Assembly: GCF_036346875.1 (NCBI RefSeq)
Contig: NZ_CP107852.1
Span: forward strand, 1,178,001-1,242,000
DNA from: Nocardia sp. NBC_00508
GTDB taxonomy: Bacteria > Actinomycetota > Actinomycetes > Mycobacteriales > Mycobacteriaceae
Direction: 5' to 3'
DNA: 64,000 bases
Positions within the stretch are counted from its first letter, which is position 1; each line of letters opens with the position of its first letter. Below the pieces are notes generated by a model. The model did not search any database. It was not told where the DNA came from and saw only the letters and a program-made list of their open reading frames with translations. Shown one piece after another: positions 48,443 through 57,593 of the stretch. Position numbers and translations under genes: made by a program.

Positions 48443-50866
48443 TCAGGCTGCCCCGCTCGGCGAGCTGGGGAGCAGTTGCCGCTTGTCTCCGAGCATCGCC
48501 GCGCTCATCCACCAGGCAGCCTCCACGAGGACGATGCCGACTGCGCCGCAGATCACCGCCGCGCTGGTGAGTGCGACGTTGGAGGGGTCGAGTTTGAAGA
48601 ATTCGCGCGTGAACGGAACGGTGAACAGGAAGACGTACGCCGCCACCGACACCGCGATCAGCGCGACCTTCCACCAGACGTACGGCCGCGCCACGATGGC
48701 GAGCACCCATACCGCGATCATGATCAGCGTGATGAGCGCGGTGGTGCCCGCCTGGACCTTCTGTTCTTCGCTCGCCTGCGGCCCCGCGTAGGCGATCAGG
48801 TAGGCGACGAAGGTGGCCACGCCGATCACGGCGCCCGACGGGATGGCCAACCGCATCACGCGTCCGACGAAGCCGGTGCGGGCGCGCTCGTTGTTGGGCG
48901 CGAGCGAGAGGATGAACGCCGGGATGCCGATGGTGAACCAGGCCGCGATCGTCACGTGCCGCGGCAGGAACGGGTAGCCGATAGGCGCATAGTCGAAGAT
49001 TTGCGAGCCGACTCCGGCGACGCCGACCAGGAACGCGAGCAGCACGGAATAGACGGTCTTGGTCAGGAACAGATTCGAGACCCGCTCGATATTGCCGATC
49101 ACCCGGCGGCCCTCGCCGACCACGTAGGGCAGCGTGGCGAACTTGTTGTCCAGCAGCACGATCTGCGCCACGGCGCGGGTGGCCGGGCTGCCCGCGCCCA
49201 TGGCCACGCCGATATCCGAATCCTTCAGCGCGAGAACGTCGTTCACGCCGTCGCCGGTCATCGCCACGGTGTGCCCGCGCGCCTGTAGGGCCGCCACCAT
49301 GGCGCGCTTCTGATCCGGGCGCACCCGGCCGAAGGTGGTATTGCGGTCCAGCGCGTCGGCCAGCGCGTCGCGGTCCTCCGGCAGCTCCCGCGCGTCGATC
49401 GGGTGGTCGCCGCCCGGCAGGTCGAGCGAGGAGGCCACCGCACCGACCGACACGGCGTTGTCGCCGGAGATCACCTTGATCGAAACGTTCTGGCCGGCAA
49501 AGTATTCGAGCGTGTCGCGGGCGTCGGGCCGGACCTTCTGTTCCAGCACGACCAGGGCGCCGGGCCGAACGAGACCGGGGGCGTCCGGCGCGTCGACGGG
49601 TCGGTCGCTGCGCGCCAGCAGCAGGACGCGCAGACCGGAGGATCCGAGTTCTTCGGCGACGCGCGCGTCCGCGGAGTCCGGGTCGAGCAGCACGTCCGGC
49701 GCGCCGAGCAGCCAGTCGCCGTGCTCGCCATAGGAGCAGCCGCTCCACTTCTTGGCCGAGGAGAACGGCGCGACGGCGGTGCGCTGCCAGCCGGGACCGT
49801 CCGGCAGGGCCTCGGCGATCGCCTGCACGCTCGCGTTCGGGCGCGGATCGTCGGCGGCCAGCGCGGCCAGCGCGGTACGAACCTCGGCGTCGTCGAAGGT
49901 GTCCAGCGTCTTCAGGTCCGACAGCCGCATGCCGTTCTCGGTCAGCGTGCCGGTCTTGTCCGCGCACACTACGTCGACGCGGGCCAGCCCCTCGATCGCG
50001 GGCAGCTCCTGCACCAGGCACTTGCGCCGCCCCAGCCGCACCACGCCGACCGCGAACGCGATCGAGGTCATCAGTACCAGCCCCTCGGGCACCATCGGCA
50101 CCAGCGCGGCGACCATGCCGCTGACCGCGGGCCGCCACGACTCCTTGCTGGAGACCAGCTGGTTGTAGATACTCAGCAGGCCCGCGGGGATGAGCAGGTA
50201 GGTGATGAACTTCAGGATCTTGTCGATACCGCTGCGCAGCTCGGAGTGCACCAGGGTGAATTTGCTCGCCTCCTCGGCCAGCCGCGCGGCGTAGGCGTCC
50301 CGGCCGACCTTGGTGGCGCGATAGGCGCCGGACCCGGAGACCACGAAGCTGCCGGACATCACCGGGGCGCCGACCGCCTTGTCGATCGGGTCGGCTTCGC
50401 CGGTGAGCAGCGATTCGTCCACCTCGAGCAGCGCGGACTCCTCGACCGTGCCGTCCACGACGATCTGGTCGCCGGGGCCGAGCTCGATCAGGTCGTCGAG
50501 CACCACCTCGCGCGGCGCGATCTCGACGGCCGTCCCGTCCCGGCGCACGGTCGGCTTGGCCTGCCCGACGATGGCGAGCTGGTCCAGGGTGCGTTTGGCG
50601 CGGATCTCCTGGATGATGCCGACCGCGCTGTTGGCGACGATGAGCAGGCCGAACATGCCGTCGATGAGCGAGCCGGTGGCCAGGATCAGGACGAACAGCA
50701 CACCGAGGATGGCGTTGATCCTGGTGAAGACGTTCGCGCGCACGATGTCGCGCACCGAGCGGCTGGCGCGATCCGGCACATCGTTGGTGCGGCCGTCGCG
50801 GCGGCGTTGCTCGACCTCAGCCGAACTGAGTCCAGTGGCTGCGAGCACCTGCACGGTAATCGACAT
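48443..50866 (-). CDS. ctpE: Cation-transporting P-type ATPase, CtpE-like
   Basis: The 807-aa pump has the actuator motif LLTGEADP, the phosphorylation site [12 protein letters not shown], the hinge [17 protein letters not shown] and about ten membrane helices, without heavy-metal N-terminal domains. The pattern is closest to mycobacterial CtpE, a calcium importer needed for cell-surface integrity. Ion specificity is inferred. ATG 50866 starts the conserved region and lacks a Shine-Dalgarno sequence. A TTG at 50887 is less likely. It is divergent from rarD. Confidence 0.85.
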   Translation of the reverse strand: MSITVQVLAATGLSSAEVEQRRRDGRTNDVPDRASRSVRDIVRANVFTRINAILGVLFVLILATGSLIDGMFGLLIVANSAVGIIQEIRAKRTLDQLAIVGQAKPTVRRDGTAVEIAPREVVLDDLIELGPGDQIVVDGTVEESALLEVDESLLTGEADPIDKAVGAPVMSGSFVVSGSGAYRATKVGRDAYAARLAEEASKFTLVHSELRSGIDKILKFITYLLIPAGLLSIYNQLVSSKESWRPAVSGMVAALVPMVPEGLVLMTSIAFAVGVVRLGRRKCLVQELPAIEGLARVDVVCADKTGTLTENGMRLSDLKTLDTFDDAEVRTALAALAADDPRPNASVQAIAEALPDGPGWQRTAVAPFSSAKKWSGCSYGEHGDWLLGAPDVLLDPDSADARVAEELGSSGLRVLLLARSDRPVDAPDAPGLVRPGALVVLEQKVRPDARDTLEYFAGQNVSIKVISGDNAVSVGAVASSLDLPGGDHPIDARELPEDRDALADALDRNTTFGRVRPDQKRAMVAALQARGHTVAMTGDGVNDVLALKDSDIGVAMGAGSPATRAVAQIVLLDNKFATLPYVVGEGRRVIGNIERVSNLFLTKTVYSVLLAFLVGVAGVGSQIFDYAPIGYPFLPRHVTIAAWFTIGIPAFILSLAPNNERARTGFVGRVMRLAIPSGAVIGVATFVAYLIAYAGPQASEEQKVQAGTTALITLIMIAVWVLAIVARPYVWWKVALIAVSVAAYVFLFTVPFTREFFKLDPSNVALTSAAVICGAVGIVLVEAAWWMSAAMLGDKRQLLPSSPSGAA

Positions 50867-50901
50867 GACCGCAAGGCTACGGGACAACTAGTTTCGTCTT
50901 C

Positions 50902-51831
50902 GTGCGGCGAAGCAGGTCCATCCCCGGTGTGGTGTTCGGCATGAGCGCGTTCTTCCTCTGGGGACTTTTCCCCGCGTTCTTCGGGTTGCTGGCGTTCGCC
51001 GACGCGGGCGAGGTGGTGGCACAGCGGATCGTCTGGACGCTCGTCCTGGTGCTCGCGGTACTCGCGGCGAGCGGGCGACTGCGCGAGCTGCGCGGTATCA
51101 GCGGCCGAACCTGGCGGCTGGCCGCCGTCGCCTCGGCCGCGATCGCGCTCAACTGGGGTGTGTACGTGTACGGCGTCACGTCGGGCCACATCGTCGAGTG
51201 CGCGCTCGGGTACTTCATCAACCCGCTGGTCACCGTCGCGTTCGGCGTGCTGATCTTCCGCGAGCGGTTGACCGGCGCCCAGTGGGCCGCTCTCGCCCTC
51301 GGCGCGACGGCGGTGGCCGTGCTCACCGTCGACTACGGCAGGCCGCCGGTCATCGCCCTGACGCTGGCCTGTTCCTTCGCCACCTACGGTCTGGTGAAGA
51401 AGGTGATCCCGCTGGACGCGCTGCGCGGCATCGCCGCCGAGGGCATTGTCGCCGCGCCGTTCGCGCTGGCCTTCGCGATCGGTCTCGCGGTCACCGGGTG
51501 CAGCGAATTCGCCTCCAGCCCAGGTCATCTCGCGCTGATGATGGCGACCGGACCGGTCACCCTCGTCCCCCTGCTGCTGTTCGCCGTCGCGGCCCAACGG
51601 GTCGCGCTGTCCACCATGGGCCTCCTGCAGTACCTCACGCCCGCGCTACAGATGACCTGGGGCGTCGCCATCGCGCACGAGCCGATGCCCGCCTCTCGCT
51701 GGGCCGGTTTCGCGCTGATCTGGACCGCACTGGCGATCTTCACCACCGACGCGCTGCTGCGGACCCGCCGCCTCCGGCGCACGCGGGGCGACGTCGTTAC
51801 CGAACCGCCCATGCGCCCGAGCGGCGCGTAA
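50902..51831 (+). CDS. rarD: RarD-type EamA transporter
   Basis: The 309-aa membrane protein has ten predicted helices and the RarD signature near the start (VVFGMSAFFLWGLFPAFF) and LNWGVYVYGVTSGHIVECALGYF. RarD proteins belong to the drug/metabolite transporter superfamily; the substrate is unknown. GTG 50902 is used. It is only 35 bases from the divergent ctpE start, so promoters overlap. Confidence 0.88.
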   Translation: MRRSRSIPGVVFGMSAFFLWGLFPAFFGLLAFADAGEVVAQRIVWTLVLVLAVLAASGRLRELRGISGRTWRLAAVASAAIALNWGVYVYGVTSGHIVECALGYFINPLVTVAFGVLIFRERLTGAQWAALALGATAVAVLTVDYGRPPVIALTLACSFATYGLVKKVIPLDALRGIAAEGIVAAPFALAFAIGLAVTGCSEFASSPGHLALMMATGPVTLVPLLLFAVAAQRVALSTMGLLQYLTPALQMTWGVAIAHEPMPASRWAGFALIWTALAIFTTDALLRTRRLRRTRGDVVTEPPMRPSGA

Positions 51832-51892
51832 CCCGCACGCCGAGCGGGGCACTCGGTGGCGCCTGGAACTCGACAAATCCTCCGCGCAGTAC

Positions 51893-51926
51893 TGCTACAG
51901 CTGTAGCAGAGAGCTACACTTGTAGC
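51893..51926 (+). promoter_or_regulatory. Tandem operator palindromes before the toxin-antitoxin pair
   Basis: TGCTACAGCTGTAGCA (51893-51908) is a perfect 16-base palindrome. GCTACACTTGTAGC (51913-51926) repeats its arms 20 bases later and ends at the antitoxin ATG. Such paired sites are typical of antitoxin-toxin autorepression. The second site may also act as the translation start region of a leaderless message. Confidence 0.75.
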
Positions 51927-52181
51927 ATGAGTTCGCTCCCAGCTCGCGACTTGCGGAATCACACCGCCGAGGTGCTGCGACGTGTCGAGGCCGGTGAGGA
52001 GATCGAAATCCTCAAGGACAACCGGCCGGTCGCGAAGATCATCCCACTGCCCCGGCGCCGACAGTGGATGCCCGCTTCGGAAGTCATCCGCGAACTGCTC
52101 CGCCTCGGCCCGGACACCACCGGCCTGCGGCAGGAGTTGCGTGAGACATTGACCGAAACGACGGACGACCTGCCGTGGTGA
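51927..52181 (+). CDS. Phd/YefM-type antitoxin
   Basis: The 84-aa protein has the Phd/YefM DNA-binding N-terminus (LPARDLRNHTAEVLRRVEAGEEI, then KDNRPVAKIIPL) and an acidic C-terminal tail that would wrap the toxin. Its stop overlaps the toxin start (GTGA). It should repress the pair through the palindromes just upstream. Confidence 0.88.
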   Translation: MSSLPARDLRNHTAEVLRRVEAGEEIEILKDNRPVAKIIPLPRRRQWMPASEVIRELLRLGPDTTGLRQELRETLTETTDDLPW

Positions 52182-52570
52182 CCACCGAGCGCGCATTGGC
52201 GGACACGTCGATATTCATCGGTCTCGAGGCAGATCGATTCGATCCGGCCAGGTTCGAGGGATACGAATGGGGCGTCTCGGTAATCACTCTCGGTGAATTA
52301 CGTCTCGGCGTCCTGCACGCCACCGACCCTGAGACATCGGCCCGCAGGTTGTCGACCTACCAGTTGGCACAGCGATTCCAGCCGCTGGAAGTGGACGAGA
52401 CCGTCGCGGAATGTTGGGCGCTGCTGGTGTCCCGTCTACGGGCCGCCGGGCGCAAAGTCCCGATCAATGACAGCTGGATCGCGGCCACCGCCCTGGCACA
52501 GGGCATACCGATCGTGACTCAGGATGGCGACTACGACGCGATGCCGGGCCTCGAGGTGATCAAGGTGTGA
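52178..52570 (+). CDS. VapC-type PIN-domain toxin
   Basis: The 130-aa PIN-domain RNase has the acidic active-site residues visible in ALADTSIFIGLE, SVITLGELRLGV, NDSWIAATALAQG and VTQDGDYD. These toxins cleave tRNA or rRNA unless bound by the antitoxin. The GTG at 52178 overlaps the antitoxin stop; GTG 52175 adds one residue. The target RNA is not predictable. Confidence 0.9.
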   Translation: MTTERALADTSIFIGLEADRFDPARFEGYEWGVSVITLGELRLGVLHATDPETSARRLSTYQLAQRFQPLEVDETVAECWALLVSRLRAAGRKVPINDSWIAATALAQGIPIVTQDGDYDAMPGLEVIKV

Positions 52571-52649
52571 GGTGCGGCACCGAAGAGGCCGCGCTAAGGC
52601 GTTGTCAGCGGACATGCAAGACGTTGCAGTGTCGGAAATAGTCGCGAAG

Positions 52650-52665
52650 GTGTCGGATCCGACAC
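52650..52665 (+). promoter_or_regulatory. Perfect 16-base palindrome upstream of thioesterase
   Basis: GTGTCGGATCCGACAC is a perfect palindrome 36 bases before the ATG at 52702. Its half GTGTCGGA also occurs alone at 52630-52637, 20 bases upstream. The position fits an operator. The regulator is not adjacent. Confidence 0.55.
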
Positions 52666-52701
52666 TGTTGCCCAGCCGGGCAGCCCTCGTAGCGTCGACC
52701 T

Positions 52702-53208
52702 ATGACAGCGGCCCAACCTCTTCGCTCCGGCACCCGCACCTGGGGGCCACGTTCCGCGACGACCCCCGACATCCGGGGCATGAGCGGCCGGGAGATCCTG
52801 CAGGAAGCGCTCGAAGGACGATTTCCGGATGCCCTGATCCTGAGCGCGCTCGGCTTCCGGCTGGCGCAGGTCGGCGATGGGACGGTGGTGTTCGAGGGCG
52901 AGCCCGGTGATCATCTGCTCGACCCGATGGCCGGGGTGCACGGCGGCTTCGTGACGACCCTGCTCGAAGCAGCCCTTGGTGCGGCGGTGATGACGAGGCT
53001 GCCCGGCGGGACGCGATCCACCTCGGTCCAGATCGGCATCCATGTGCACCGGGCCGTGCGCACCGACACGCGGACGCTGCGTTGTGAGGGCACCGCGATC
53101 CACGTCGGGCCCACCACCGCCAGCGCGGAAGCGCGCCTGGTCGGCGTCGAGGACGGCGACCTCTACGCGCACGCCACCGCGACGTGCGCGGTCCTGCGAA
53201 TGATCTAG
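52702..53208 (+). CDS. PaaI-like hotdog-fold thioesterase
   Basis: The 168-aa protein has the hotdog core with GVHGGFVTTLLEAALGAAV, the usual catalytic region of PaaI-type acyl-CoA thioesterases, and STSVQIGIHVHRAV. The substrate is an acyl- or aryl-CoA of unknown kind. It is transcribed alone and ends before a strong convergent hairpin. Confidence 0.85.
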   Translation: MTAAQPLRSGTRTWGPRSATTPDIRGMSGREILQEALEGRFPDALILSALGFRLAQVGDGTVVFEGEPGDHLLDPMAGVHGGFVTTLLEAALGAAVMTRLPGGTRSTSVQIGIHVHRAVRTDTRTLRCEGTAIHVGPTTASAEARLVGVEDGDLYAHATATCAVLRMI

Positions 53209-53273
53209 CGTGCGGGCCTGCGGATTTCCGCGACCGCTCGAATCGCACCGTGGCGCGGAGTGATTCGCGAAGA

Positions 53274-53310
53274 CGGGTCGGCCCCCGGATTCACCCCGGT
53301 GGCCGACCCG
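53274..53310. terminator. Bidirectional terminator hairpin
   Basis: CGGGTCGGCC (53274-53283) pairs perfectly with GGCCGACCCG (53301-53310). It lies between the thioesterase gene and the convergent lipoprotein gene and could serve both. Confidence 0.75.
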
Positions 53311-53387
53311 ACCGATTTCGCGGACTACGCGGCTGTCTCGCCTCGGCCCGGCGCGGGCGGTAGACGGACTTCGTCCGACCGCGACTT

Positions 53388-53888
53388 CTAGGCGCAGGCC
53401 GCCGACTGCTGGCCCAGGTTGGTGAGCATGGTGCAGGCCCAGGCCTTCTGGATCTTCCACTTGCCGTTGTCGGCGACGAACGGCACGTCGACGATGTTCT
53501 CCTGGCCGTTCAGGGTGAACTTGGCCTTGGCGTTCACGCTGTCGCCGAACGAGGTGACATCGGTGACCTCGATCTTCACGTCGGCGCCGGACGCGGCCTG
53601 GGACAGGCGCTCCGGCAGCGTCGGATCGGCTTCGGCCCCTTGGACGTTGTCCAGCTTCTCGGTGGCCGGAACCGTCGGGTCCAGCGCACGCGAGAGCGCG
53701 GTGTTCAGCTCCGCGACGGTCGGGACCGGCGGCAGGTTCGCGCTCGCGGTCGCCGACGCCTTGGCGCTGGTCGACGTCTTGGCGGCGGGCTTGCTGTCCT
53801 TGTCGTCGCTGCCGCACGCGGTCATGCCCAGCGCGGCGACGATGGCCAGGCCGGCGATCGCGATGCGTCCAGTCTTACGAAGCTTCAA
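53388..53888 (-). CDS. MTB12-like lipoprotein
   Basis: The 166-aa lipoprotein has signal peptide KLRKTGRIAIAGLAIVAALG with lipobox MTAC, a Ser/Ala/Lys linker, and a domain resembling the mycobacterial low-molecular-weight antigen MTB12 (LPPVPTVAELNTALSRALDP, then VPFVADNGKWKIQKAWACT). Its function is unknown; related proteins are abundant secreted antigens. The start is taken as TTG 53888 because AAAGGA lies seven bases upstream and the signal peptide then begins correctly. ATG 53933 would give an odd acidic N-terminus. Confidence 0.78.
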   Translation of the reverse strand: MKLRKTGRIAIAGLAIVAALGMTACGSDDKDSKPAAKTSTSAKASATASANLPPVPTVAELNTALSRALDPTVPATEKLDNVQGAEADPTLPERLSQAASGADVKIEVTDVTSFGDSVNAKAKFTLNGQENIVDVPFVADNGKWKIQKAWACTMLTNLGQQSAACA

Positions 53889-54083
53889 CTGCTCGTCCTT
53901 TGCGTTCGAGAGGTCCGTGTCGTGTTCCACCATGGCAGCCCCCATCCGAAACGGCGACGCTGCACGAGGCCCAAGGCTACCGGCACCGGGCACCACCGGC
54001 CGGATCCACACGGCACCGACGGATGTCGTCGGCAGCGAAAGTACGCGTCCGACCGGGCGATGTCGAGTCGGCCGCCTGGTCGG
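53889..54083. other. Spacer between lipoprotein gene and dinB 3' end
   Basis: About 195 bases upstream of the lipoprotein gene. It should hold that gene's promoter. I see no additional gene or strong structure. Confidence 0.4.
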
Positions 54084-55505
54084 TCAGAGCAGACTCCCCA
54101 GCGGATCGGCCCGCGCGAGCGCGGCGTCGCCGGACGCGAAGGTGCGCGCGGGACCCGGACCGGTCGAACGGGTTTCGAAGCGAACGGTGACCACGCCCAA
54201 CCCCGCGCCCTGCACCCAGCCGTGACCGTGCTCGGGATGCGTCACGTCCAGGCCGGGATGCCAGACGGTGACCGGCAGGGTGGACTGCGCGGCACCACTC
54301 TGGTCGTCGGGCAGCATCGGCTCGGGCTCCGGTTCCGCCGCGGGGAGGTCGGCGACCGGGCCGCGATCGAGTTCGGGAAACAGCGATTCCTGGCGGACCG
54401 TGGACAAACCGCCGTAGCTCACCCCGACCAGCCGGATCGGGCCGAGGTCACGTGGGTCGAGAGCCGAGCGCTGCGCGGCGGCGGCGAGAGTGGCCAGGTC
54501 CTCGGTCGCATAGGGCAGAGTGAAGGAGCGGGTGACGATGCACATATCGGACTTCTTCAGCTTGAGCACCACGGTGCGGGCGGCGCGCCCGTCACCGACC
54601 AGGCGCCGATGCGCCGCCGCGGCCATGTCCTCGATGGCCGGGCGCAGTTGGGCCAGGGTGACGATATCGGCTTCGTAGGTGGTCTCGGCGCTGATCTGCT
54701 TGGCCTCGGTGCGCTCGGCGACCGGCCGGTCGTCGATGCCACGCGCGAGCCGATGCAGCGCGGCGCCCACGCTGCCGCCGAGAATCGACATCGCCTCGGA
54801 TTCCGGCAGGGCCGCGAAGGCGCCCACGGTCTCGATGCCGAGCGTGCGCAATCTGCTCTCCGCGACCGGCCCGATCCCCCATAGTTTGCGGACCGGGAGC
54901 CCGGCCAGCAAATGCGGCTGCTCGACCGGCGAAATCACCCGGACCCCATCGGGTTTGGCCAGATTGGACGCGATCTTGGCCAGCTGCTTTCCGGTGCCCG
55001 CGCCGACCGAGGCGGTCAGCCCGGTGCGTTCGCGCACCAACGCGCGCAGTTCTTCGCAGAACGCGTGCACCCGCGCCACCGTCGCGCCCGCCAGCTCGGC
55101 GGGCTCGCCGAACGCCTCGTCGAACGACAGCGTCTCCAGTACCGGGATCCGGCGGCGCAGCACGTCGAAGACCTGTCCGCTGACCACCCCGTAAACGGCG
55201 CCGCGCGGTGGCACCACCACCGCGGTGACGCCGACCAGCCTGCGCGCCTGATGCATCGGCATCGCCGAGCGCGCGCCGAACACCCTCGCCTCATAACTGG
55301 CTCCGGCCACCACGCCGCGCCCGCCGGTCCCGCCGACCAGCACCGGCCGCCCGCGCAGCGTCGGCCTGGTCAGCTGCTCGACCGAGGCGAAGAACGCGTC
55401 CATATCGATGTGCAGAACCCAGCGCCGGGCCGTGCTGTCCGCGGCGGCGAGCACGGGCGGATGCCCTCCGTTCACCGCTGTCGCGCCGTACATTGTCTGG
55501 ACCAT
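54084..55505 (-). CDS. dinB: DNA polymerase IV (DinB1/DinX type)
   Basis: The 473-aa Y-family polymerase has [13 protein letters not shown] and LSFDEAF with the catalytic acids, then fingers, a helix-hairpin-helix region ([21 protein letters not shown]) and a little-finger domain. A clamp-binding QESLF motif (about residue 374) is followed by a long C-terminal tail. This form matches mycobacterial DinB1 (DinX), also located near ileS and lspA. The start is ATG 55505; ATG 55493 is possible. It copies past damaged bases. Confidence 0.93.
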   Translation of the reverse strand: MVQTMYGATAVNGGHPPVLAAADSTARRWVLHIDMDAFFASVEQLTRPTLRGRPVLVGGTGGRGVVAGASYEARVFGARSAMPMHQARRLVGVTAVVVPPRGAVYGVVSGQVFDVLRRRIPVLETLSFDEAFGEPAELAGATVARVHAFCEELRALVRERTGLTASVGAGTGKQLAKIASNLAKPDGVRVISPVEQPHLLAGLPVRKLWGIGPVAESRLRTLGIETVGAFAALPESEAMSILGGSVGAALHRLARGIDDRPVAERTEAKQISAETTYEADIVTLAQLRPAIEDMAAAAHRRLVGDGRAARTVVLKLKKSDMCIVTRSFTLPYATEDLATLAAAAQRSALDPRDLGPIRLVGVSYGGLSTVRQESLFPELDRGPVADLPAAEPEPEPMLPDDQSGAAQSTLPVTVWHPGLDVTHPEHGHGWVQGAGLGVVTVRFETRSTGPGPARTFASGDAALARADPLGSLL

Positions 55506-55817
55506 GGATCACCGGTGACATGCTCGCCGGACGTAGCCCTCCGGATCGCAGGCGTGGCCACGCGCTCAACTATCCCGGCGACGGTCGCCTCTCCGGTACA
55601 CACGGCAGCAATGTACGCCCGGCCACCGACATGTCCTCGCATGTGGTGACGCTGCACGCCGGGCACGAGCAGACGCAGGCTGCGGAGTACGGCTAGCGTG
55701 CTAATCGCTCGTTTTCGAGCGAAGCTTTTCAGGGCGCACGAGAGCGGTGCAGTTGCCGCCCGACGCAACCCGTCGGCCCAACTCACGCTTTCGAGCGCAG
55801 CGAGACCGAGCATTACT

Positions 55818-55912
55818 GTTCGCGGCCCGGCTCGCGTCCGAGTGGCCGCCGCGTCCGCGACGAAGTCGCTAGCGGCGGTCGCTCGGACGCGAGCCATAAG
55901 GGGGCCGCGAAC
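55818..55912. repeat. Large interrupted inverted repeat with nested hairpin
   Basis: The left arm GTTCGCGGCCC plus GGCTCGCGTCCGAG (from 55818) pairs with the right arm ending at 55912, apart from a six-base insertion. The arms then continue imperfectly (GGCCGCC against GGCGGTC). The loop contains its own perfect GCGAC-GAA-GTCGC hairpin (55857-55869). Confidence 0.8.
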
Positions 55913-55914
55913 AC

Positions 55915-55946
55915 GCAGCGCCGCAGGCGCTGCAATTAGATGCAGC
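55915..55946 (+). promoter_or_regulatory. Two mutually exclusive stem-loops in the galU leader
   Basis: GCAGCGCC-GCA-GGCGCTGC (55915-55933) and GCTGCA-ATTAGA-TGCAGC (55929-55946) are both perfect stems and share GCTGC (55929-55933), so only one can form at a time. They end 24 bases before the galU ATG. This could be a switching leader RNA, or chance in a repeat-rich spacer. Confidence 0.4.
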
Positions 55947-55970
55947 CTTCGGTATGTGATGATCGGACCC

Positions 55971-56858
55971 ATGAGTATCCGCAAGGCCGTCATCCCGGCC
56001 GCCGGTATCGGCTCCCGGCTGCTTCCGCTGACCAAGGCGATCCCCAAGGAGATGCTGCCGGTCGGTGACAAGCCGGTGATCGAGCACACGGTCCGCGAGC
56101 TGGTCGCCTCGGGCATCACCGACATCACCATCGTGGTCAGCGGCGGAAAATCATTGATCCAGGATCACTTCCGCCCCAACCCGGCGCTGGTGGCCCAGCT
56201 ACGCGCGGACGGAAAGACCGCCTTCGCCGACGCGGTCGAGGAGGTCGGCGAGCTGTCCCGGCTCGGCCACATCACCTACCTCGACCAGCACGGCCCGTAC
56301 GGCAACGGCACCCCGGTGCTCAACGCCGCCCGCAATCTCGGCGACGAGCCGATGCTGGTGCTGTGGCCCGACGACGTGTTCGTGGCCGAGGTGCCCCGCG
56401 CCCAGCAGCTCATCGACGCCTACGAGGCCACCGGAGCGCCCGTCCTGGCGCTGATGCCGATGGACCCGGCCGACTCACAGCGCTACGGCGTGCCGGTGGT
56501 GGCCGACGACCACGGCAACGGCCTGCTGCGCATCACCGGATTGCGCGAGAAGCCGAAGCCGAAAGACGCGCCGTCGTCTTTCGCCGCGATCGGCGGCTAC
56601 GTGGTCACGCCCGGAATCATCGACGAGCTGCGCGCCCAGACCGATGCGTGGTACGAGCACCGCACCGGGGAGGTGTACCTCACCGACGCGATCAACGTGC
56701 ACGCCGCGAACAACTCGGTGTTCGGCCAGGTGATCCGCGGCCGCTGGTACGACACCGGCAATCCGGCCGACTACCTGGTCGCGCAATTCGCGTCCGCGCT
56801 GGCGCATCCGCAGTACGGCCCACTGCTGCGCACCCTCGCCGACGGCCTCGACGACTGA
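55971..56858 (+). CDS. galU: UTP--glucose-1-phosphate uridylyltransferase family (GalU-like)
   Basis: The 295-aa nucleotidyltransferase starts with IRKAVIPAAGIGSRLLPLTKAIPKEMLPV, holding the nucleotide-binding GxGxR-type loop, and has LWPDDVF and the ligand-binding IGGYVV and GEVYLTDAI segments. It would make UDP-glucose for polysaccharides, glycolipids and trehalose. It differs somewhat from the main mycobacterial GalU, so another sugar phosphate is possible. ATG 55971 begins the conserved region; the in-frame ATG at 55959 is an alternative. Confidence 0.85.
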   Translation: MSIRKAVIPAAGIGSRLLPLTKAIPKEMLPVGDKPVIEHTVRELVASGITDITIVVSGGKSLIQDHFRPNPALVAQLRADGKTAFADAVEEVGELSRLGHITYLDQHGPYGNGTPVLNAARNLGDEPMLVLWPDDVFVAEVPRAQQLIDAYEATGAPVLALMPMDPADSQRYGVPVVADDHGNGLLRITGLREKPKPKDAPSSFAAIGGYVVTPGIIDELRAQTDAWYEHRTGEVYLTDAINVHAANNSVFGQVIRGRWYDTGNPADYLVAQFASALAHPQYGPLLRTLADGLDD

Positions 56859-57047
56859 CGAACGTCCGGGCAACGGCTAGCCGGTCCGCCGGCTGTGCGA
56901 TCGCCGATTGCGCTCGGCGGCGCTGCCACACGGACTTCCCGTCGCCGAGCTGTAGCCCGACGCTTCGCCATGTTCCTGTCGAGCAGGTGCGTTCGCTGAC
57001 CAGCAAACCAGCGCGCCATGCCCACGGCGACGCCGAGCGCGGTGCGG
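56859..57047. other. Convergent spacer between galU and NlpC/P60 gene
   Basis: These 189 bases lie between convergent genes. AGCCGG-TCCG-CCGGCT (56879-56894) is a short stem that may help terminate galU transcription. No gene is seen. Confidence 0.45.
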
Positions 57048-57593
57048 TCAGAAGCGGCGAATGGCGTAGATGTCGAATTGCTTGAGAGGGGTGAAGCCGA
57101 CCGGCACACCCGAGCCATAGGCATTCAGCACCTGGCCCATACCGGCGTAGATGCCGACGTGCGAACCGTCCTGGTTCAGCACCACCACATCGCCGGGCAT
57201 GAGAATGGCCCGCGGGACCGGGGTGCCCACCTTGGCCTGCTGCCAGGTCGTGCGCGGAAGTTTCACCCCGGCCTGCCGGAACGCCCACTGCACCAGACCC
57301 GAGCAGTCCCAGCTGAACGGTCCGGTACCGCCCCACTCGTATGGTTTGCCGAGCTGTGTCGTCGCCGCCGCCAGCGCCAAGAGTCCGGTCGCACTGGGCA
57401 CCGGCAGCGGTATCCCCGCCGAGCCGCTGGTAGCACTGCCGGGACTGATGCCGGACGCCGACCCGGATCCATTGCCCAGCCCGAAGCCGGAGGCGCTGCC
57501 GGTGTCGCACCAGGCGGTCCCGGCGAGCATGAGAGTCGCGATGATCGATAGCAAGAATCCGAGTGCGGTACGGCGCAATGGTCTGCTCGGCAC
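57048..57593 (-). CDS. Secreted NlpC/P60 peptidoglycan hydrolase
   Basis: The 181-aa protein has an N-terminal signal peptide (hydrophobic core about residues 10-27), a Gly/Ser-rich linker and an NlpC/P60 domain. The catalytic Cys is in FSWDCSGLVQWAF and the His in GSHVGIYAG. It should cleave peptide stems in the cell wall. GTG 57593 has AAGGGA seven bases upstream; the longer frame upstream is unlikely. A long structured leader precedes it. Confidence 0.9.
   Translation of the reverse strand: MPSRPLRRTALGFLLSIIATLMLAGTAWCDTGSASGFGLGNGSGSASGISPGSATSGSAGIPLPVPSATGLLALAAATTQLGKPYEWGGTGPFSWDCSGLVQWAFRQAGVKLPRTTWQQAKVGTPVPRAILMPGDVVVLNQDGSHVGIYAGMGQVLNAYGSGVPVGFTPLKQFDIYAIRRF

Larger units (their letters stand above)
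55506..55970. other. Structured intergenic region between dinB and galU
   Basis: No supported gene lies in these 465 bases, which contain several hairpins. They are CGCTCG-TTTT-CGAGCG (55706-55721), a large inverted repeat (55818-55912) and two overlapping stem-loops (55915-55946) just before galU. An open frame in phase with galU crosses the region from 55698 but has no start signal and reads through the repeats. Confidence 0.7.

Noticed and set aside
55698-55970. 91-residue N-terminal extension of the galU product
   Set aside because: The frame is open but crosses large inverted repeats, has no ribosome site, and adds an Ala/Arg-rich sequence absent from GalU proteins, which begin at the IRKAVIPAAG motif.
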